Shown piece by piece: positions 48,366-57,751 of a stretch of DNA of 64,000 bases. The notes beneath the pieces were generated by a model. The model was not told the origin of the DNA, did no database searches, and worked only from the letters and a program-made list of their open reading frames with translations. Position 1 is the first letter of the stretch. Every line of letters begins with the position of its first letter. The position numbers and the translations under genes were made by a program. The stretch spans positions 62,001 to 126,000 of the forward strand of contig NZ_LOJI01000005.1 of assembly GCF_001595965.1 (NCBI RefSeq), given 5' to 3'. Source of the DNA: Polynucleobacter yangtzensis (GTDB lineage Bacteria; Pseudomonadota; Gammaproteobacteria; Burkholderiales; Burkholderiaceae).

Positions 48366-49781
48366 ATGACGAAGACCGTCGCTGATGTGATGAAGTTAGT
48401 TAAAGAGAAAGAATGTACTTTCGTTGATTTCCGCTTTGTAGACACAAAGGGTAAAGAACAACACACGACAGTTCCTATCTCTGCTTTTGACGAAGACAAA
48501 TTTGAGAGCGGTCATGCATTTGACGGTTCTTCTATTGCTGGTTGGAAGGGTATTGAAGCATCAGACATGTTGCTCAAACCAGATCCAACAGCTGCTTATA
48601 TTGATCCATTCTATGAAGAGCCAACATTGGTTCTTACATGTGACGTAATCGAGCCAGCTGATGGCAAAGGTTATGACCGTGACCCACGTTCTATTGCTAA
48701 GCGCGCTGAAGCCTATTTGAAGAGCACTGGCTTGGGCGATACAGCTTACTTTGGTCCAGAGCCAGAATTCTTTATTTTTGACGGCGTTCGTTGGGGTGCT
48801 GACATGCAGGGTTGCTTCGTGAAGATTGATTCCGAAGAGGCTCCATGGTCTTCGGCTGCTGAAATCGAAGGCGGCAACACTGGTCACCGTCCAGGCAAAA
48901 AAGGCGGCTACTTCCCAGTTGCTCCTGTAGATACATTCCAAGACATGCGCTCTGAAATGTGTTTGATTCTCGAATCTTTAGGTATTCCAGTTGAAGTTCA
49001 TCACCATGAAGTTGCTGGTCAAGGCCAAAACGAATTGGGCACTAAGTTCAGTACATTGGTACAACGCGCTGACTGGACTATCTGGCAGAAGTATGTCATT
49101 CAAAACGTTGCTCATGCTTATGGCAAGACAGCAACTTTCATGCCTAAGCCAGTAGTTGGCGATAACGGTTCTGGTATGCACGTTCACCAATCTATTTGGA
49201 AGAACGGCGAGAACTTGTTTGCTGGTAATGGCTATGCAGGTTTGTCAGAATTCGCATTGTTCTACATCGGCGGCATCATCAAGCACGCTAAGGCATTGAA
49301 TGCGATCACTAACCCAGGTACCAACTCATACAAGCGTTTGGTGCCAGGCTTTGAAGCGCCGGTGAAGTTAGCTTACTCAGCACGTAACCGTTCTGCTTCT
49401 ATCCGTATTCCACACGTAGCAAATCCTAAGGGTCGTCGTATCGAAACTCGTTTCCCAGATCCATTGGCTAACCCATACCTCTGCTTCTCCGCATTGATGA
49501 TGGCTGGTTTGGACGGCGTTCAAAACAAGATTCATCCAGGCGAAGCTGCTGACAAGAACTTGTATGACTTGCCACCAGAAGAAGATGCAAAGATCCCAAC
49601 CGTTTGCGCGAGCTTGGAAGAGGCATTGGAAGCATTGAAGAAAGATCACGAGTTCTTGACTCGCGGTGGTGTATTCACTGAGTCCATGATTGATGCGTAT
49701 ATCAATTTGAAGATGGAAGATGTCACACGTTTCCGTATGACTACTCATCCTATCGAATTTGATATGTACTACTCCCTGTAA
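48366..49781 (+). CDS. glnA: Glutamine synthetase type I
   Basis: GlnA makes glutamine from glutamate and ammonia with ATP, the entry point of nitrogen assimilation. The 471-residue protein has the N-terminal beta-grasp ([15 protein letters not shown]), the latch [17 protein letters not shown], the ATP region [16 protein letters not shown], and the adenylylation site NLYDLPPEE with Tyr400, so GlnE-type control is likely. The start has a clear GAGGAG. Upstream lie two NtrC palindromes; downstream come the sensor and regulator of nitrogen control. Confidence 0.98.
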   Translation: MTKTVADVMKLVKEKECTFVDFRFVDTKGKEQHTTVPISAFDEDKFESGHAFDGSSIAGWKGIEASDMLLKPDPTAAYIDPFYEEPTLVLTCDVIEPADGKGYDRDPRSIAKRAEAYLKSTGLGDTAYFGPEPEFFIFDGVRWGADMQGCFVKIDSEEAPWSSAAEIEGGNTGHRPGKKGGYFPVAPVDTFQDMRSEMCLILESLGIPVEVHHHEVAGQGQNELGTKFSTLVQRADWTIWQKYVIQNVAHAYGKTATFMPKPVVGDNGSGMHVHQSIWKNGENLFAGNGYAGLSEFALFYIGGIIKHAKALNAITNPGTNSYKRLVPGFEAPVKLAYSARNRSASIRIPHVANPKGRRIETRFPDPLANPYLCFSALMMAGLDGVQNKIHPGEAADKNLYDLPPEEDAKIPTVCASLEEALEALKKDHEFLTRGGVFTESMIDAYINLKMEDVTRFRMTTHPIEFDMYYSL

Positions 49782-49795
49782 GCGAAGGAGAGAGC

Positions 49796-50929
49796 TTGAG
49801 CGCAGGTCTGTTGCGCAATTCGTTCAAGGGAGCAGCTTCGGCTGCTCCTTTTTTTCCGACATTGCTTGATCAGATGCCCAATGCCATCGTGGTATTTGAG
49901 GCTGAGACCCAACAATTGGTGTACGTGAATCCGGCTGCTGAGTCAGCTTTGGACCTCTCGCGTAAATCACTTGAGGGTCAATCTGTGCACAACTTATTTG
50001 GTGACAATGAAGCATTAAGAGTCATGATTGGTGAAGTGAAGCAGGGGCATGTAATGGCGCAGCGCCAAGAAATGATCTTGCATTCCTTGCCTAGCAGTAT
50101 TCATCATGAGTCAATACCGGCACACGTTGTTGTGGCGGTCCTCGAGGATCCTACTCTCATCATGATGGAGTGGTTTCCGATAGATCAGCAGTTGCGTAGT
50201 GAGCGCGATGAACGCGTAACGCAGCAGGTTGAGGCAAATAAACAGTTGATGCGCAATTTAGCGCATGAGATTAAAAATCCATTGGGTGGAATTCGTGGAG
50301 CGGCTCAGCTGCTCGAGTTCGAATTGCCAGATAAAGGTTTGCGGGAGTACACGCAAGTCATTATTAAAGAATCAGATCGCCTGCAGACTTTGGTAGACCG
50401 TCTCTTGGCGCCACATCGCAAGGCGCACGTGATGGAATCCTTCAACGTGCATGAAGCTTTGGAGCGTGTACGTAGTTTGGTTTTGGCTGAGTTTCCAAAG
50501 GGACTCAAAATTATTCGTAATTACGATACAAGTCTGCCAGATGTATTGGGAGACCGTGAGCAGTTGATTCAGGCAACACTTAATATTGTTCATAACGCAG
50601 CACAAGCTCTTTCTGAAGAGATTCAAAGTGGTGTTGCGCAAATTGAGCTGAAGACCCGAGTGGCACGTTCAGTGACGATTGCTAAGCATCGCTATAAGTT
50701 GGCGATGGATCTGCATGTGATTGATAACGGGCCAGGTATCCCAGAAGAAATTATTGAACGCATCTTCTTCCCGTTAGTTTCGGGTAGAGAGGGCGGTAGT
50801 GGCCTTGGTCTTACTTTGGCGCAAACCTTTGTTCAGCAACACCAGGGCTTTATTTCGTGTAATAGCCGTCCTGGTCGCACCGATTTTCATATTCAAATTC
50901 CATACCGTAGGCAGGAGAAAGCATCATGA
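49796..50929 (+). CDS. ntrB: Nitrogen regulation histidine kinase NtrB (GlnL)
   Basis: NtrB controls NtrC phosphorylation and is itself regulated by the PII protein. The 377-residue cytosolic protein has a PAS domain (about 21-130) and the histidine box NLAHEIKNPLGGIRG (His157), N box NIVHNAAQAL and G boxes IDNGPGIP and GGSGLGLTL. The start used is TTG at 49796 with AAGGAG before it; ATG at 49874 is an alternative that would begin after the terminator embedded at 49829-49855. The stop overlaps ntrC by four bases. Confidence 0.93.
   Translation: MSAGLLRNSFKGAASAAPFFPTLLDQMPNAIVVFEAETQQLVYVNPAAESALDLSRKSLEGQSVHNLFGDNEALRVMIGEVKQGHVMAQRQEMILHSLPSSIHHESIPAHVVVAVLEDPTLIMMEWFPIDQQLRSERDERVTQQVEANKQLMRNLAHEIKNPLGGIRGAAQLLEFELPDKGLREYTQVIIKESDRLQTLVDRLLAPHRKAHVMESFNVHEALERVRSLVLAEFPKGLKIIRNYDTSLPDVLGDREQLIQATLNIVHNAAQALSEEIQSGVAQIELKTRVARSVTIAKHRYKLAMDLHVIDNGPGIPEEIIERIFFPLVSGREGGSGLGLTLAQTFVQQHQGFISCNSRPGRTDFHIQIPYRRQEKAS
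49829..49855 (+). terminator. Intrinsic terminator at the glnA-ntrB junction
   Basis: A perfect eight-base GC-rich stem GGAGCAGC/GCTGCTCC with a TTCG tetraloop is followed by seven T. It lies 48 bases after the glnA stop and within the first 20 codons of ntrB as called here. It should end most glnA transcripts, with read-through giving low ntrBC expression. Confidence 0.85.
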
Positions 50930-52377
50930 AACCAATTTGGATCGTTGACGATGATCAATCCATTCGTTGGGTCTTAGAAAAAGCGTTATCGCGTGAGAAT
51001 ATTCCACATAAGAGTTTCTCTAATCCAAATGATGTTCTCAATGCCCTGGAGAAGGAATCTCCTCAGGTGCTGATTTCAGATATTCGCATGCCGCGCGGTA
51101 ATGGCTTAGATCTCTTGCAGCATGTAAAAGCTAGCCATCCCAATTTGCCTGTCATTATCATGACGGCTTACTCCGATTTGGATTCGGCCGTCTCTTCTTT
51201 TCAAGGCGGTGCATTTGAGTACCTTACCAAACCATTTGACGTCGAAAAAGCGGTGGAGTTGATTCATCGTGCAGTTGAGCAGGGCATTCGCAATGACTCT
51301 GGCTCTAAAGAATTAACCGCATGGCGCCAAGATGCTACTGAGATCATTGGTCAAGCGCCAGCCATGCAAGAAATCTTCCGTGCAATTGGTCGTTTAGCTC
51401 AGTCCAATGCAACAGTCCTCATTACTGGCGAGTCTGGTACTGGCAAAGAGATGGTGGCTCATGCATTGCACAAGCACAGCCCTTGCGCTAAAGGTCCATT
51501 TATCTCTTTGAGCACATCAGCTGTACCAAAAGATTTATTAGAGTCTGAGTTGTTTGGTCATGAGCGTGGCGCCTTTCCTGGTGCGCAAACTCTACGTCGC
51601 GGTCGCTTTGAGCAGGCCGATGGCGGCACCCTGTTTTTAGGTGAAGTAGGCGACCTTCCATTTGACCTGCAGACCCGTTTGCTGCGAGTTTTGTCTGATG
51701 GTCATTTCTATCGCATTGGCGGTCAAGATCCGATTAAGGCCAACGTACGCATCATCGCATCTACTCACCAGAACCTGGATGCAAGAGTGGCTGCAGGTCT
51801 CTTCCGTGAAGATTTACTACATCGCCTGAATGTCATTCGTTTGCGCATGCCTTCATTGCGTGAGCGTAGCGAAGACATTCCGATGTTAGCCCGTCATTTC
51901 ATGCTCACTTGTGCAAAGTCATTGGGTGTTGAGCCTAAAAAGCTATCTGATGAAGTTTTAAAAGAAATCAGCGCAATGCCCTTTCCAGGTAACGTTCGTC
52001 AATTAGAGAACTTATGTCATTGGTTAACGGTAATGACGCCTGCCAATGTGATTGGGGTAAGTGATCTGCCTGCCGATATCGTTGCAGAGGCTAGCGAGCA
52101 ACCCGTGATTCTTCATGGTGAGTCCTCGCCAAGTAATCCTGCTGCGACTAAAGTTGCTTCAGGTGACTGGGAGAGCGGCTTAGGACGTCTTGCTGTCAAA
52201 ATGCTGCAAGATGGCGATAAGGAAGTCTTTGATGCTCTTACTGCACGTTTCGAAAAGGCGGTGCTACAGGCTGCGCTTGAAGTAACGCGCGGTAGAAGGG
52301 TGGAGGCTGCTCAACGTCTAGGTATTGGACGCAATACGATTACCCGTAAGTTGCAAGAGTTGGGAATCGATGACTGA
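50926..52377 (+). CDS. ntrC: Nitrogen regulator NtrC (GlnG) with altered AAA+ motifs
   Basis: The 483-residue protein has a receiver domain (phospho-acceptor Asp52), an AAA+ domain (about 138-372) and a Fis-type DNA-binding domain at the C-terminus. Walker A is intact (GESGTGKE, 168-175). The sigma-54 contact loop GAFTGA reads GAFPGA (215-220, Pro218), and Walker B, normally LFLDE, reads LFLGE (Gly239). All else, such as FREDLLHRLNVIRL and PGNVRQLEN, is close to enterobacterial NtrC. ATP hydrolysis and sigma-54 contact are probably impaired; DNA binding and phosphorylation should remain. It overlaps ntrB and xth. Confidence 0.95.
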   Translation: MKPIWIVDDDQSIRWVLEKALSRENIPHKSFSNPNDVLNALEKESPQVLISDIRMPRGNGLDLLQHVKASHPNLPVIIMTAYSDLDSAVSSFQGGAFEYLTKPFDVEKAVELIHRAVEQGIRNDSGSKELTAWRQDATEIIGQAPAMQEIFRAIGRLAQSNATVLITGESGTGKEMVAHALHKHSPCAKGPFISLSTSAVPKDLLESELFGHERGAFPGAQTLRRGRFEQADGGTLFLGEVGDLPFDLQTRLLRVLSDGHFYRIGGQDPIKANVRIIASTHQNLDARVAAGLFREDLLHRLNVIRLRMPSLRERSEDIPMLARHFMLTCAKSLGVEPKKLSDEVLKEISAMPFPGNVRQLENLCHWLTVMTPANVIGVSDLPADIVAEASEQPVILHGESSPSNPAATKVASGDWESGLGRLAVKMLQDGDKEVFDALTARFEKAVLQAALEVTRGRRVEAAQRLGIGRNTITRKLQELGIDD

Positions 52378-53218
52378 TTCAGTTCGCATAGCTGCATGGA
52401 ATGTGAACTCATTAAAGGTTCGCCTTCCACAAGTCCTGAGTTGGTTGCATGATCAGGAAAAAAAGCAGCAGCCTATTGATGCATTATGTTTGCAGGAGCT
52501 CAAGCTCACGGATGATAAGTATCCGCATAAAGAGCTTGAGGATGCTGGCTACTTGAGTCTGGCTGCAGGTCAAAAGACCTATAACGGCGTAGCCATCATT
52601 GTGCGCAAGGCGGCGCTAGCGCCGATTGCATCTGATACGGCAACCAGCTTTCTAAAACCCATTAGAAACATTCCAAACTTCGAAGATGAGCAGCAGAGAA
52701 TCTTGGCTGCCACGATTCCCTTTGCGGGAACTCAGCCAATAAGGTTGGTCTCTGCATATTTTCCAAACGGTCAATCGCCTGATAGCGATAAATTCGTATA
52801 TAAGCTGAGTTGGCTTAAAGCATTGCAAACTTGGTTAGGTGAAGAACTCCAGCAGAACTCACGTTTAGCTTTACTCGGCGACTTTAATATTGCCCCTGCA
52901 GATATGGATGTGCATGATCCTTCTAAATGGATAGGGCAGAACTTAGTTTCTCCAGAGGAACGTCAAGCCTTTCAAAAGTTGGTTGAATTGGGTCTCACAG
53001 ACTCTTTCAGAATGTTTGAGCAGCCGCCAAAAACCTTTAGTTGGTGGGACTATCGCATGATGGGATTCAGAAGAAATGCTGGTTTGCGTATCGACCACAT
53101 CCTACTCAGTGAAGCGCTTAAAGAAAAATGCACTGCTAGCGTAATCGATAAAGAGCCTAGAACCTGGGAGCAGCCTTCCGATCATGCCCCTGTAGTGGCA
53201 ACGATTAAAAAAGTGTAG
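52370..53218 (+). CDS. xth: Exodeoxyribonuclease III
   Basis: The 282-residue protein is an exonuclease/endonuclease/phosphatase-fold AP endonuclease of base excision repair. Motifs: IAAWNVNSLKVRLPQ, LCLQELKLTD (metal-binding Glu), LLGDFNIAP (Asp and Asn), GLRIDHILLS and SDHAPVVA (catalytic Asp and His). I chose ATG 52370, giving an 8-base overlap with ntrC; an upstream frame to 52325 adds residues with no family similarity. Confidence 0.95.
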   Translation: MTDSVRIAAWNVNSLKVRLPQVLSWLHDQEKKQQPIDALCLQELKLTDDKYPHKELEDAGYLSLAAGQKTYNGVAIIVRKAALAPIASDTATSFLKPIRNIPNFEDEQQRILAATIPFAGTQPIRLVSAYFPNGQSPDSDKFVYKLSWLKALQTWLGEELQQNSRLALLGDFNIAPADMDVHDPSKWIGQNLVSPEERQAFQKLVELGLTDSFRMFEQPPKTFSWWDYRMMGFRRNAGLRIDHILLSEALKEKCTASVIDKEPRTWEQPSDHAPVVATIKKV

Positions 53219-53283
53219 CCAGCCTTAATTTGAGCTTTGCTTGGTGTTTAATAGAGGTTTTAGAGCCCAATATTATTCTGATC

Positions 53284-54588
53284 ATGAAAAAAATCACTCG
53301 TCTTTCAGTTTTAGCGCTCGGTACCGCTCTCGGTGTTTTGTCGCCTACTGTATTCGCTGATCCTCCGGTACAACCTTTTTATGCGTCCGTGATGAAGATG
53401 GCCCCCGAAGGTAAGCTAGGGCAAGTGATTAAGCAGGAAAAAATTGAAACTTCCGTCAAGGGTGCTCAAGCATGGAAGATTGCCTATATTTCTTCTGACA
53501 TTGCTGGACGCAAAACCATCTCAACTGGCCTAGTAGTTGCTCCAGTTGGACAAGCTCCTGCAGGTGGTCGTCCAGTGATAACGTGGGCGCATGGTACAAC
53601 GGGTTCAGCTCAGAACTGTGGCCCATCACAAGTATTAGATCCAGCAGTTCCTTTAAATGAGTATTTCTTGGTTGGTGGAAATTCTTGGACTGATTATGGA
53701 ATTCCAGCAGTAGAAGAATTTATTAAAGAGGGTTATGTATTGGTTGCAACCGACTACCAAGGTTTGGGTGGTGGTGGCAGACATCAATATAGTGTTTCAG
53801 CAACCAATGGCATGGATACGCTTAATGCTGCTCGTGCTGCCGGCTCTATGAAGGAGACGGGTGCCAACAAGAAGACGATTGTTTATGGATGGTCGCAGGG
53901 TGGTGGGGCCACAATTGCCTTAGCTGGAATGCCTGACTATATAAAACAAACTGGCACCGCATTTGATGGTGTGGAGATTCTAGGATTTGTTGCTCTAGCG
54001 CCGCAAGATATTTCTATTCTCGCTCCAGTAGGAAAACTAGATCAAGCTGCTGCGGATAAATATTTGCAGGGCTCGCTAAAAATGTTTTCAGATAACATCT
54101 TTAACTTCACCCATGCAACTATGTTCTACTGGGGTACTCAGGCAGCCTTTCCTAATCTAAAGCTGTCCGATCTTTTTACCGATGAGGGCGTGAAAGTAGT
54201 TAACGAAATTTACAATAACAAATGTATGCATGCGGCTAGCGATACATTTAATTTTAACTATGCAACAACTTACACCAACTTATTGAAATCTACTCCAACT
54301 AACACTATGGCTTGGGCACAAGCAATGATTAAGGGCGGCGTACCCGTAGTAAAACCTGTTGCGCCAGTGCAAATCTATTTTGGCTCAAAAGATACTGCTG
54401 TTCCTCCAATGATGCATAAGCTTTATCAAGATCAAATTTGTAAATTAGGTGGTAATGTTGGAAGAATGCAATTACCCGGTGAGCAATCGCACTTTACGAC
54501 CCCTGGATCATCTAAGCCATTCTACTTAGCTTGGGTTAAGGATCGAGTATCAGGCAAACCACTAGAGAATGCTTGCCCAAAAAACTAA
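53284..54588 (+). CDS. Secreted lipase-like alpha/beta hydrolase
   Basis: The 434-residue protein has a signal peptide (LSVLALGTALGVLSPTVFA) and an alpha/beta hydrolase core with the nucleophile motif GWSQGGG (Ser204), an oxyanion-type WAHGTTG segment near residue 101 and QSHFTTPG with the likely catalytic histidine. The pattern resembles the secretory lipase family (LIP). It is probably exported and acts on esters; substrate unknown. It stands alone between xth and a bidirectional terminator. Confidence 0.82.
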   Translation: MKKITRLSVLALGTALGVLSPTVFADPPVQPFYASVMKMAPEGKLGQVIKQEKIETSVKGAQAWKIAYISSDIAGRKTISTGLVVAPVGQAPAGGRPVITWAHGTTGSAQNCGPSQVLDPAVPLNEYFLVGGNSWTDYGIPAVEEFIKEGYVLVATDYQGLGGGGRHQYSVSATNGMDTLNAARAAGSMKETGANKKTIVYGWSQGGGATIALAGMPDYIKQTGTAFDGVEILGFVALAPQDISILAPVGKLDQAAADKYLQGSLKMFSDNIFNFTHATMFYWGTQAAFPNLKLSDLFTDEGVKVVNEIYNNKCMHAASDTFNFNYATTYTNLLKSTPTNTMAWAQAMIKGGVPVVKPVAPVQIYFGSKDTAVPPMMHKLYQDQICKLGGNVGRMQLPGEQSHFTTPGSSKPFYLAWVKDRVSGKPLENACPKN

Positions 54589-54648
54589 ATCAGAAACTAA
54601 GCTATTAAGTAAATCAGAAATGAAATCTTAAAATTCATCAGTCAAGAA

Positions 54649-54683
54649 ATAGAAAAACCACCCTCGGGTGGTTTTTCTATTTG
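54649..54683. terminator. Bidirectional terminator between the lipase-like gene and prlC
   Basis: A perfect 14-base stem (54649-54662 with 54667-54680) has a CTCG loop, with A-rich and T-rich outer parts so that either strand ends in a T tract. It lies about 60 bases after the rightward gene and 20 bases after the end of leftward prlC. Confidence 0.9.
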
Positions 54684-54701
54684 CGCAATTGATTAAATCA
54701 A

Positions 54702-56828
54702 TTAAGCCAAGCCACCATGCCTGAGAAGGGCATCAATACTTGGCTCCCTGCCTCTAAAGGCCTTGAAAGATTCAGCTGCCGGACGGCTTCCACCGACTTC
54801 TAAGATCTCTTCGCGATAACGAGCACCCGTTTTTTCATCTAGGACGCTACCATTAAGTTTGGCGGCCTCTTCAAAGGCGGAGTAGACATCTGCTGATAGA
54901 ACTTCTGCCCATTTATAGCTGTAATAGCCTGCTGCATAGCCACCTGCAAAGATATGGCTGAAGGTATTAATCCAGCGAGAGATAGCGGGCTGTGGGATGA
55001 CATTAAATTGATCGGCAATCGCTCTTGAGAGGTCGAGTACCGCTTGATCATTCGCATCTTTGGTATCCAAACTGGAGTGTAGGCGCCAGTCGGTTAATGA
55101 CATCACAATTTGGCGCAGGGTTATATAGCCATTTTGGAAATTCTTGGCGGCTAAGATTTTTTCAAAGAGCTCACGCGGCAACGGTTTGCCAGTTTCAGCA
55201 TGTGCAGTCATCTTTTCCAAGACCTCCCATTCCCAGCAGAAATTTTCCATAAACTGACTTGGTAGCTCAACCGCATCCCATTCAACCCCATTGATTCCAG
55301 AAACACCTAAAGCGCTAACTTGGGTCAAGAGGTGGTGCAGTCCGTGCCCACTCTCATGGAAGAGGGTGATCACATCATCATGGGTAATGGTAGGCTGGCG
55401 CAAGACGCCATCAACCTTCACTGGAGGTGCAAAGTTACAGACTAAATACGCTACAGGTATTTGGATCTCTCCATTGGGTAATACTCTGCGGCCGCGGGCA
55501 TCATCCATCCAGGCGCCGCCACGCTTGCCAGGGCGAGCATAGGGATCGAGGTAAAAATATGCCACGATATTACCCTTGGCATTTTTGACTGAGAAGGATT
55601 GCACGTCAGCATGCCATGTAGGTAGGCTAGCTGCTTCAATCTTTACGCCAAACAAAGTTTGAATTACTTGGAAGAGTCCATCCAATACTTTGGGTAATGG
55701 GAAATACTGCTTCAATTCATTCTCTGAGAATGAGTAACGCTCTTGCTTCAATCGCTCAGAAGCAAATGCAACATCCCAAGGCTCCAAGCCATCTGTAATT
55801 GAAAGTTCTGTTTTGGCAAACTCGGAAAGTTCTTGCCAATCCTTGAGTGCAAAAGGTTTTGCCTTTTGGGCAAAATTGGTTAAAAAGGAATCCACTTCCT
55901 CAACGCTATTTGCCATCTTTGGCGCTAAGCTCAGCGCGGCATAGTTCTTGAATCCCAGCATCCGCGCTTCTTCATCGCGCAGTCTGAGTTGCTCAAGCAT
56001 ATTTTTCGTATTATCCCAATCCAGCTTGCCTTTGCTGTATTGTGGCGCCAGCTCTGAAGCGCGCGTGACATAGGCCTCGTACATCAAGCGGCGCAGGGCA
56101 CGATTTTCTGAGTACTGCATGACTGGGTAATAAGAAGGGAAGTGCAGTGTGAATGCCCAGCCCTGCAGATTCTTTTGCTGAGCAGTATCTGCGGCTGCAG
56201 CAACTGTATCCTCAGGTAGTCCCACCAGATCTGCTTTATCCGTTACAAGGTGTACAAAGCCATCAGTTGCATCTAAGACATGATCAGAAAAGGCTTTGCC
56301 TAAGGTTGCTTGCTCATCCTGAATTTGGGCAAAACGCGGCTTGTCTGCATCGCTCAACTCTGCTCCGCCAAGGCGAAAATCACGTAAGGAGTTTTCGATC
56401 ATTTTTTTTTGTGCTGAACTCAGTTTTGCAAAGTCAGGAGATTTGCTGAGTTCTTTAAATTTCTTGTATAGATCTAAATTTTGCCCAAGACTCGAAAAGA
56501 AAGCGGTTACCTTTGGCAGCATCGCACCATAGGCGGCTCGTAATTCTGGTGTATCAGCAACACTATTGAGGTGAGAGATCACACCCCAAGACCTGCCTAA
56601 AGACTCTGTAGCATCTTCTAATGGCTCAGCCAACGCATCCCAAGATGGCACTGTATTTGCATTTACTGCAACATCCACTGCGTCCTGCGCATGCTTCAGC
56701 AAGTATTCAATTGCTGGGGCAATGTGCTCGGGCTTTACTTCGGAGTAGGCGGCGATGCCGCGTCCAAAGGTAACCAGAGGATTGTTTTGTAATTCAGTGG
56801 GGAGGGTATTAGGGGGAGATGTAGTCAT
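54702..56828 (-). CDS. prlC: Oligopeptidase A (M3 family)
   Basis: The 708-residue zinc metallopeptidase has the HExxH motif HESGH (His491, Glu492, His495) and the downstream third ligand region. Oligopeptidase A degrades small peptides and cleaved signal peptides in the cytosol. Length and absence of a signal peptide agree with PrlC. It is downstream of folD on the same strand, with a hairpin in the spacer. Confidence 0.95.
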   Translation of the reverse strand: MTTSPPNTLPTELQNNPLVTFGRGIAAYSEVKPEHIAPAIEYLLKHAQDAVDVAVNANTVPSWDALAEPLEDATESLGRSWGVISHLNSVADTPELRAAYGAMLPKVTAFFSSLGQNLDLYKKFKELSKSPDFAKLSSAQKKMIENSLRDFRLGGAELSDADKPRFAQIQDEQATLGKAFSDHVLDATDGFVHLVTDKADLVGLPEDTVAAAADTAQQKNLQGWAFTLHFPSYYPVMQYSENRALRRLMYEAYVTRASELAPQYSKGKLDWDNTKNMLEQLRLRDEEARMLGFKNYAALSLAPKMANSVEEVDSFLTNFAQKAKPFALKDWQELSEFAKTELSITDGLEPWDVAFASERLKQERYSFSENELKQYFPLPKVLDGLFQVIQTLFGVKIEAASLPTWHADVQSFSVKNAKGNIVAYFYLDPYARPGKRGGAWMDDARGRRVLPNGEIQIPVAYLVCNFAPPVKVDGVLRQPTITHDDVITLFHESGHGLHHLLTQVSALGVSGINGVEWDAVELPSQFMENFCWEWEVLEKMTAHAETGKPLPRELFEKILAAKNFQNGYITLRQIVMSLTDWRLHSSLDTKDANDQAVLDLSRAIADQFNVIPQPAISRWINTFSHIFAGGYAAGYYSYKWAEVLSADVYSAFEEAAKLNGSVLDEKTGARYREEILEVGGSRPAAESFKAFRGREPSIDALLRHGGLA

Positions 56829-56843
56829 CCCTCTAGCTTAATG

Positions 56844-56875
56844 GACTGGGAGCAATTTTGCCAAAAGCCCCAGTC
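56844..56875 (-). repeat. Inverted repeat in the folD-prlC spacer
   Basis: GACTGGG (56844-56850) pairs perfectly with CCCAGTC (56869-56875), extended by an inner GC pair, with an inner TTTTGGCAAAA hairpin possible. No T tract follows on the minus strand, so it is not a strong terminator; it may stabilise or process the transcript. Confidence 0.5.
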
Positions 56876-56881
56876 AAATCC

Positions 56882-57736
56882 TTAGTGCTTAGCTGCCTTT
56901 TCAGCCGCTTCCAAGGTGTTCATTAGCAGCATAGTGATGGTCATGGGACCAACGCCACCAGGAACGGGGGTAATCCAGCCAGCGACATACTTGGCGGTAT
57001 CAAAATCAACGTCACCACAAAGCTTGCCATCTGGCAGACGGTTAATACCAACGTCAATCACTACCGCACCATTTTTGACCATATCGCCAGAGATCATCTT
57101 CGGTTTGCCAGTAGCAACGACCAAGATATCGGCATCCTTTGTGTGGTGTGCCAGGTCACGCGTCTTGCTATTGCAGATGGTGACGGTTGCACCAGCCTGT
57201 AGCAGCAACATAGCCATTGGTTTACCCACAATATTGGATGCACCAACAATCACAGCACGTGCGCCGCGAATCGGATACTCAATACTCTCTAGAATCTTCA
57301 TGCAGCCATAAGGCGTGCATGGCTTGAATTCTGGTTGGCCAACCATTAATGCGCCGGCATTCGCAACGTGAAAGCCATCTACGTCTTTCTCCGGAGCAAT
57401 CGCTTCGAGTACGCGTTCAGAAGCAATGTGTTCTGGCAATGGGAGCTGTACCAAGATCCCATGAATTGCAGGATCTGCATTCAGGGTAGCAATGCGAGCC
57501 AGCAGTTCTTCTTCGCCAAGTTCAGCGGAGTAGCGCTCCAAAACGGAATGAAAGCCAACATCTTCACAAGCTTTGACCTTATTGCGTACATACACTGCGC
57601 TGGCAGGGTTGTCGCCAACCACAATGACAGCTAAGCCAGGGCGAGTGCCTTTGGCAGTAACGATTGCACCACGAGCTGCAATCTCTGTACGAAGCTTTTT
57701 AGAGAGTGCGTTTCCATCTAATAATTGCGCTGGCAT
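56882..57736 (-). CDS. folD: Bifunctional methylenetetrahydrofolate dehydrogenase/cyclohydrolase
   Basis: FolD interconverts methylene- and formyl-tetrahydrofolate using NADP. The 284-residue protein has the signature [14 protein letters not shown] (catalytic Lys), QLPLPEHI, the Rossmann motif [14 protein letters not shown] and [14 protein letters not shown] at the C-terminus. It follows the response regulator gene on the same strand with only 15 bases between. Confidence 0.97.
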   Translation of the reverse strand: MPAQLLDGNALSKKLRTEIAARGAIVTAKGTRPGLAVIVVGDNPASAVYVRNKVKACEDVGFHSVLERYSAELGEEELLARIATLNADPAIHGILVQLPLPEHIASERVLEAIAPEKDVDGFHVANAGALMVGQPEFKPCTPYGCMKILESIEYPIRGARAVIVGASNIVGKPMAMLLLQAGATVTICNSKTRDLAHHTKDADILVVATGKPKMISGDMVKNGAVVIDVGINRLPDGKLCGDVDFDTAKYVAGWITPVPGGVGPMTITMLLMNTLEAAEKAAKH

Positions 57737-57751
57737 CTCAAGACCTTGATA

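Noticed and set aside
52325..52369. Upstream start for exonuclease III
   Set aside because: The 15 extra residues lie within ntrC in another frame and precede the conserved IAAWNVNSL start.
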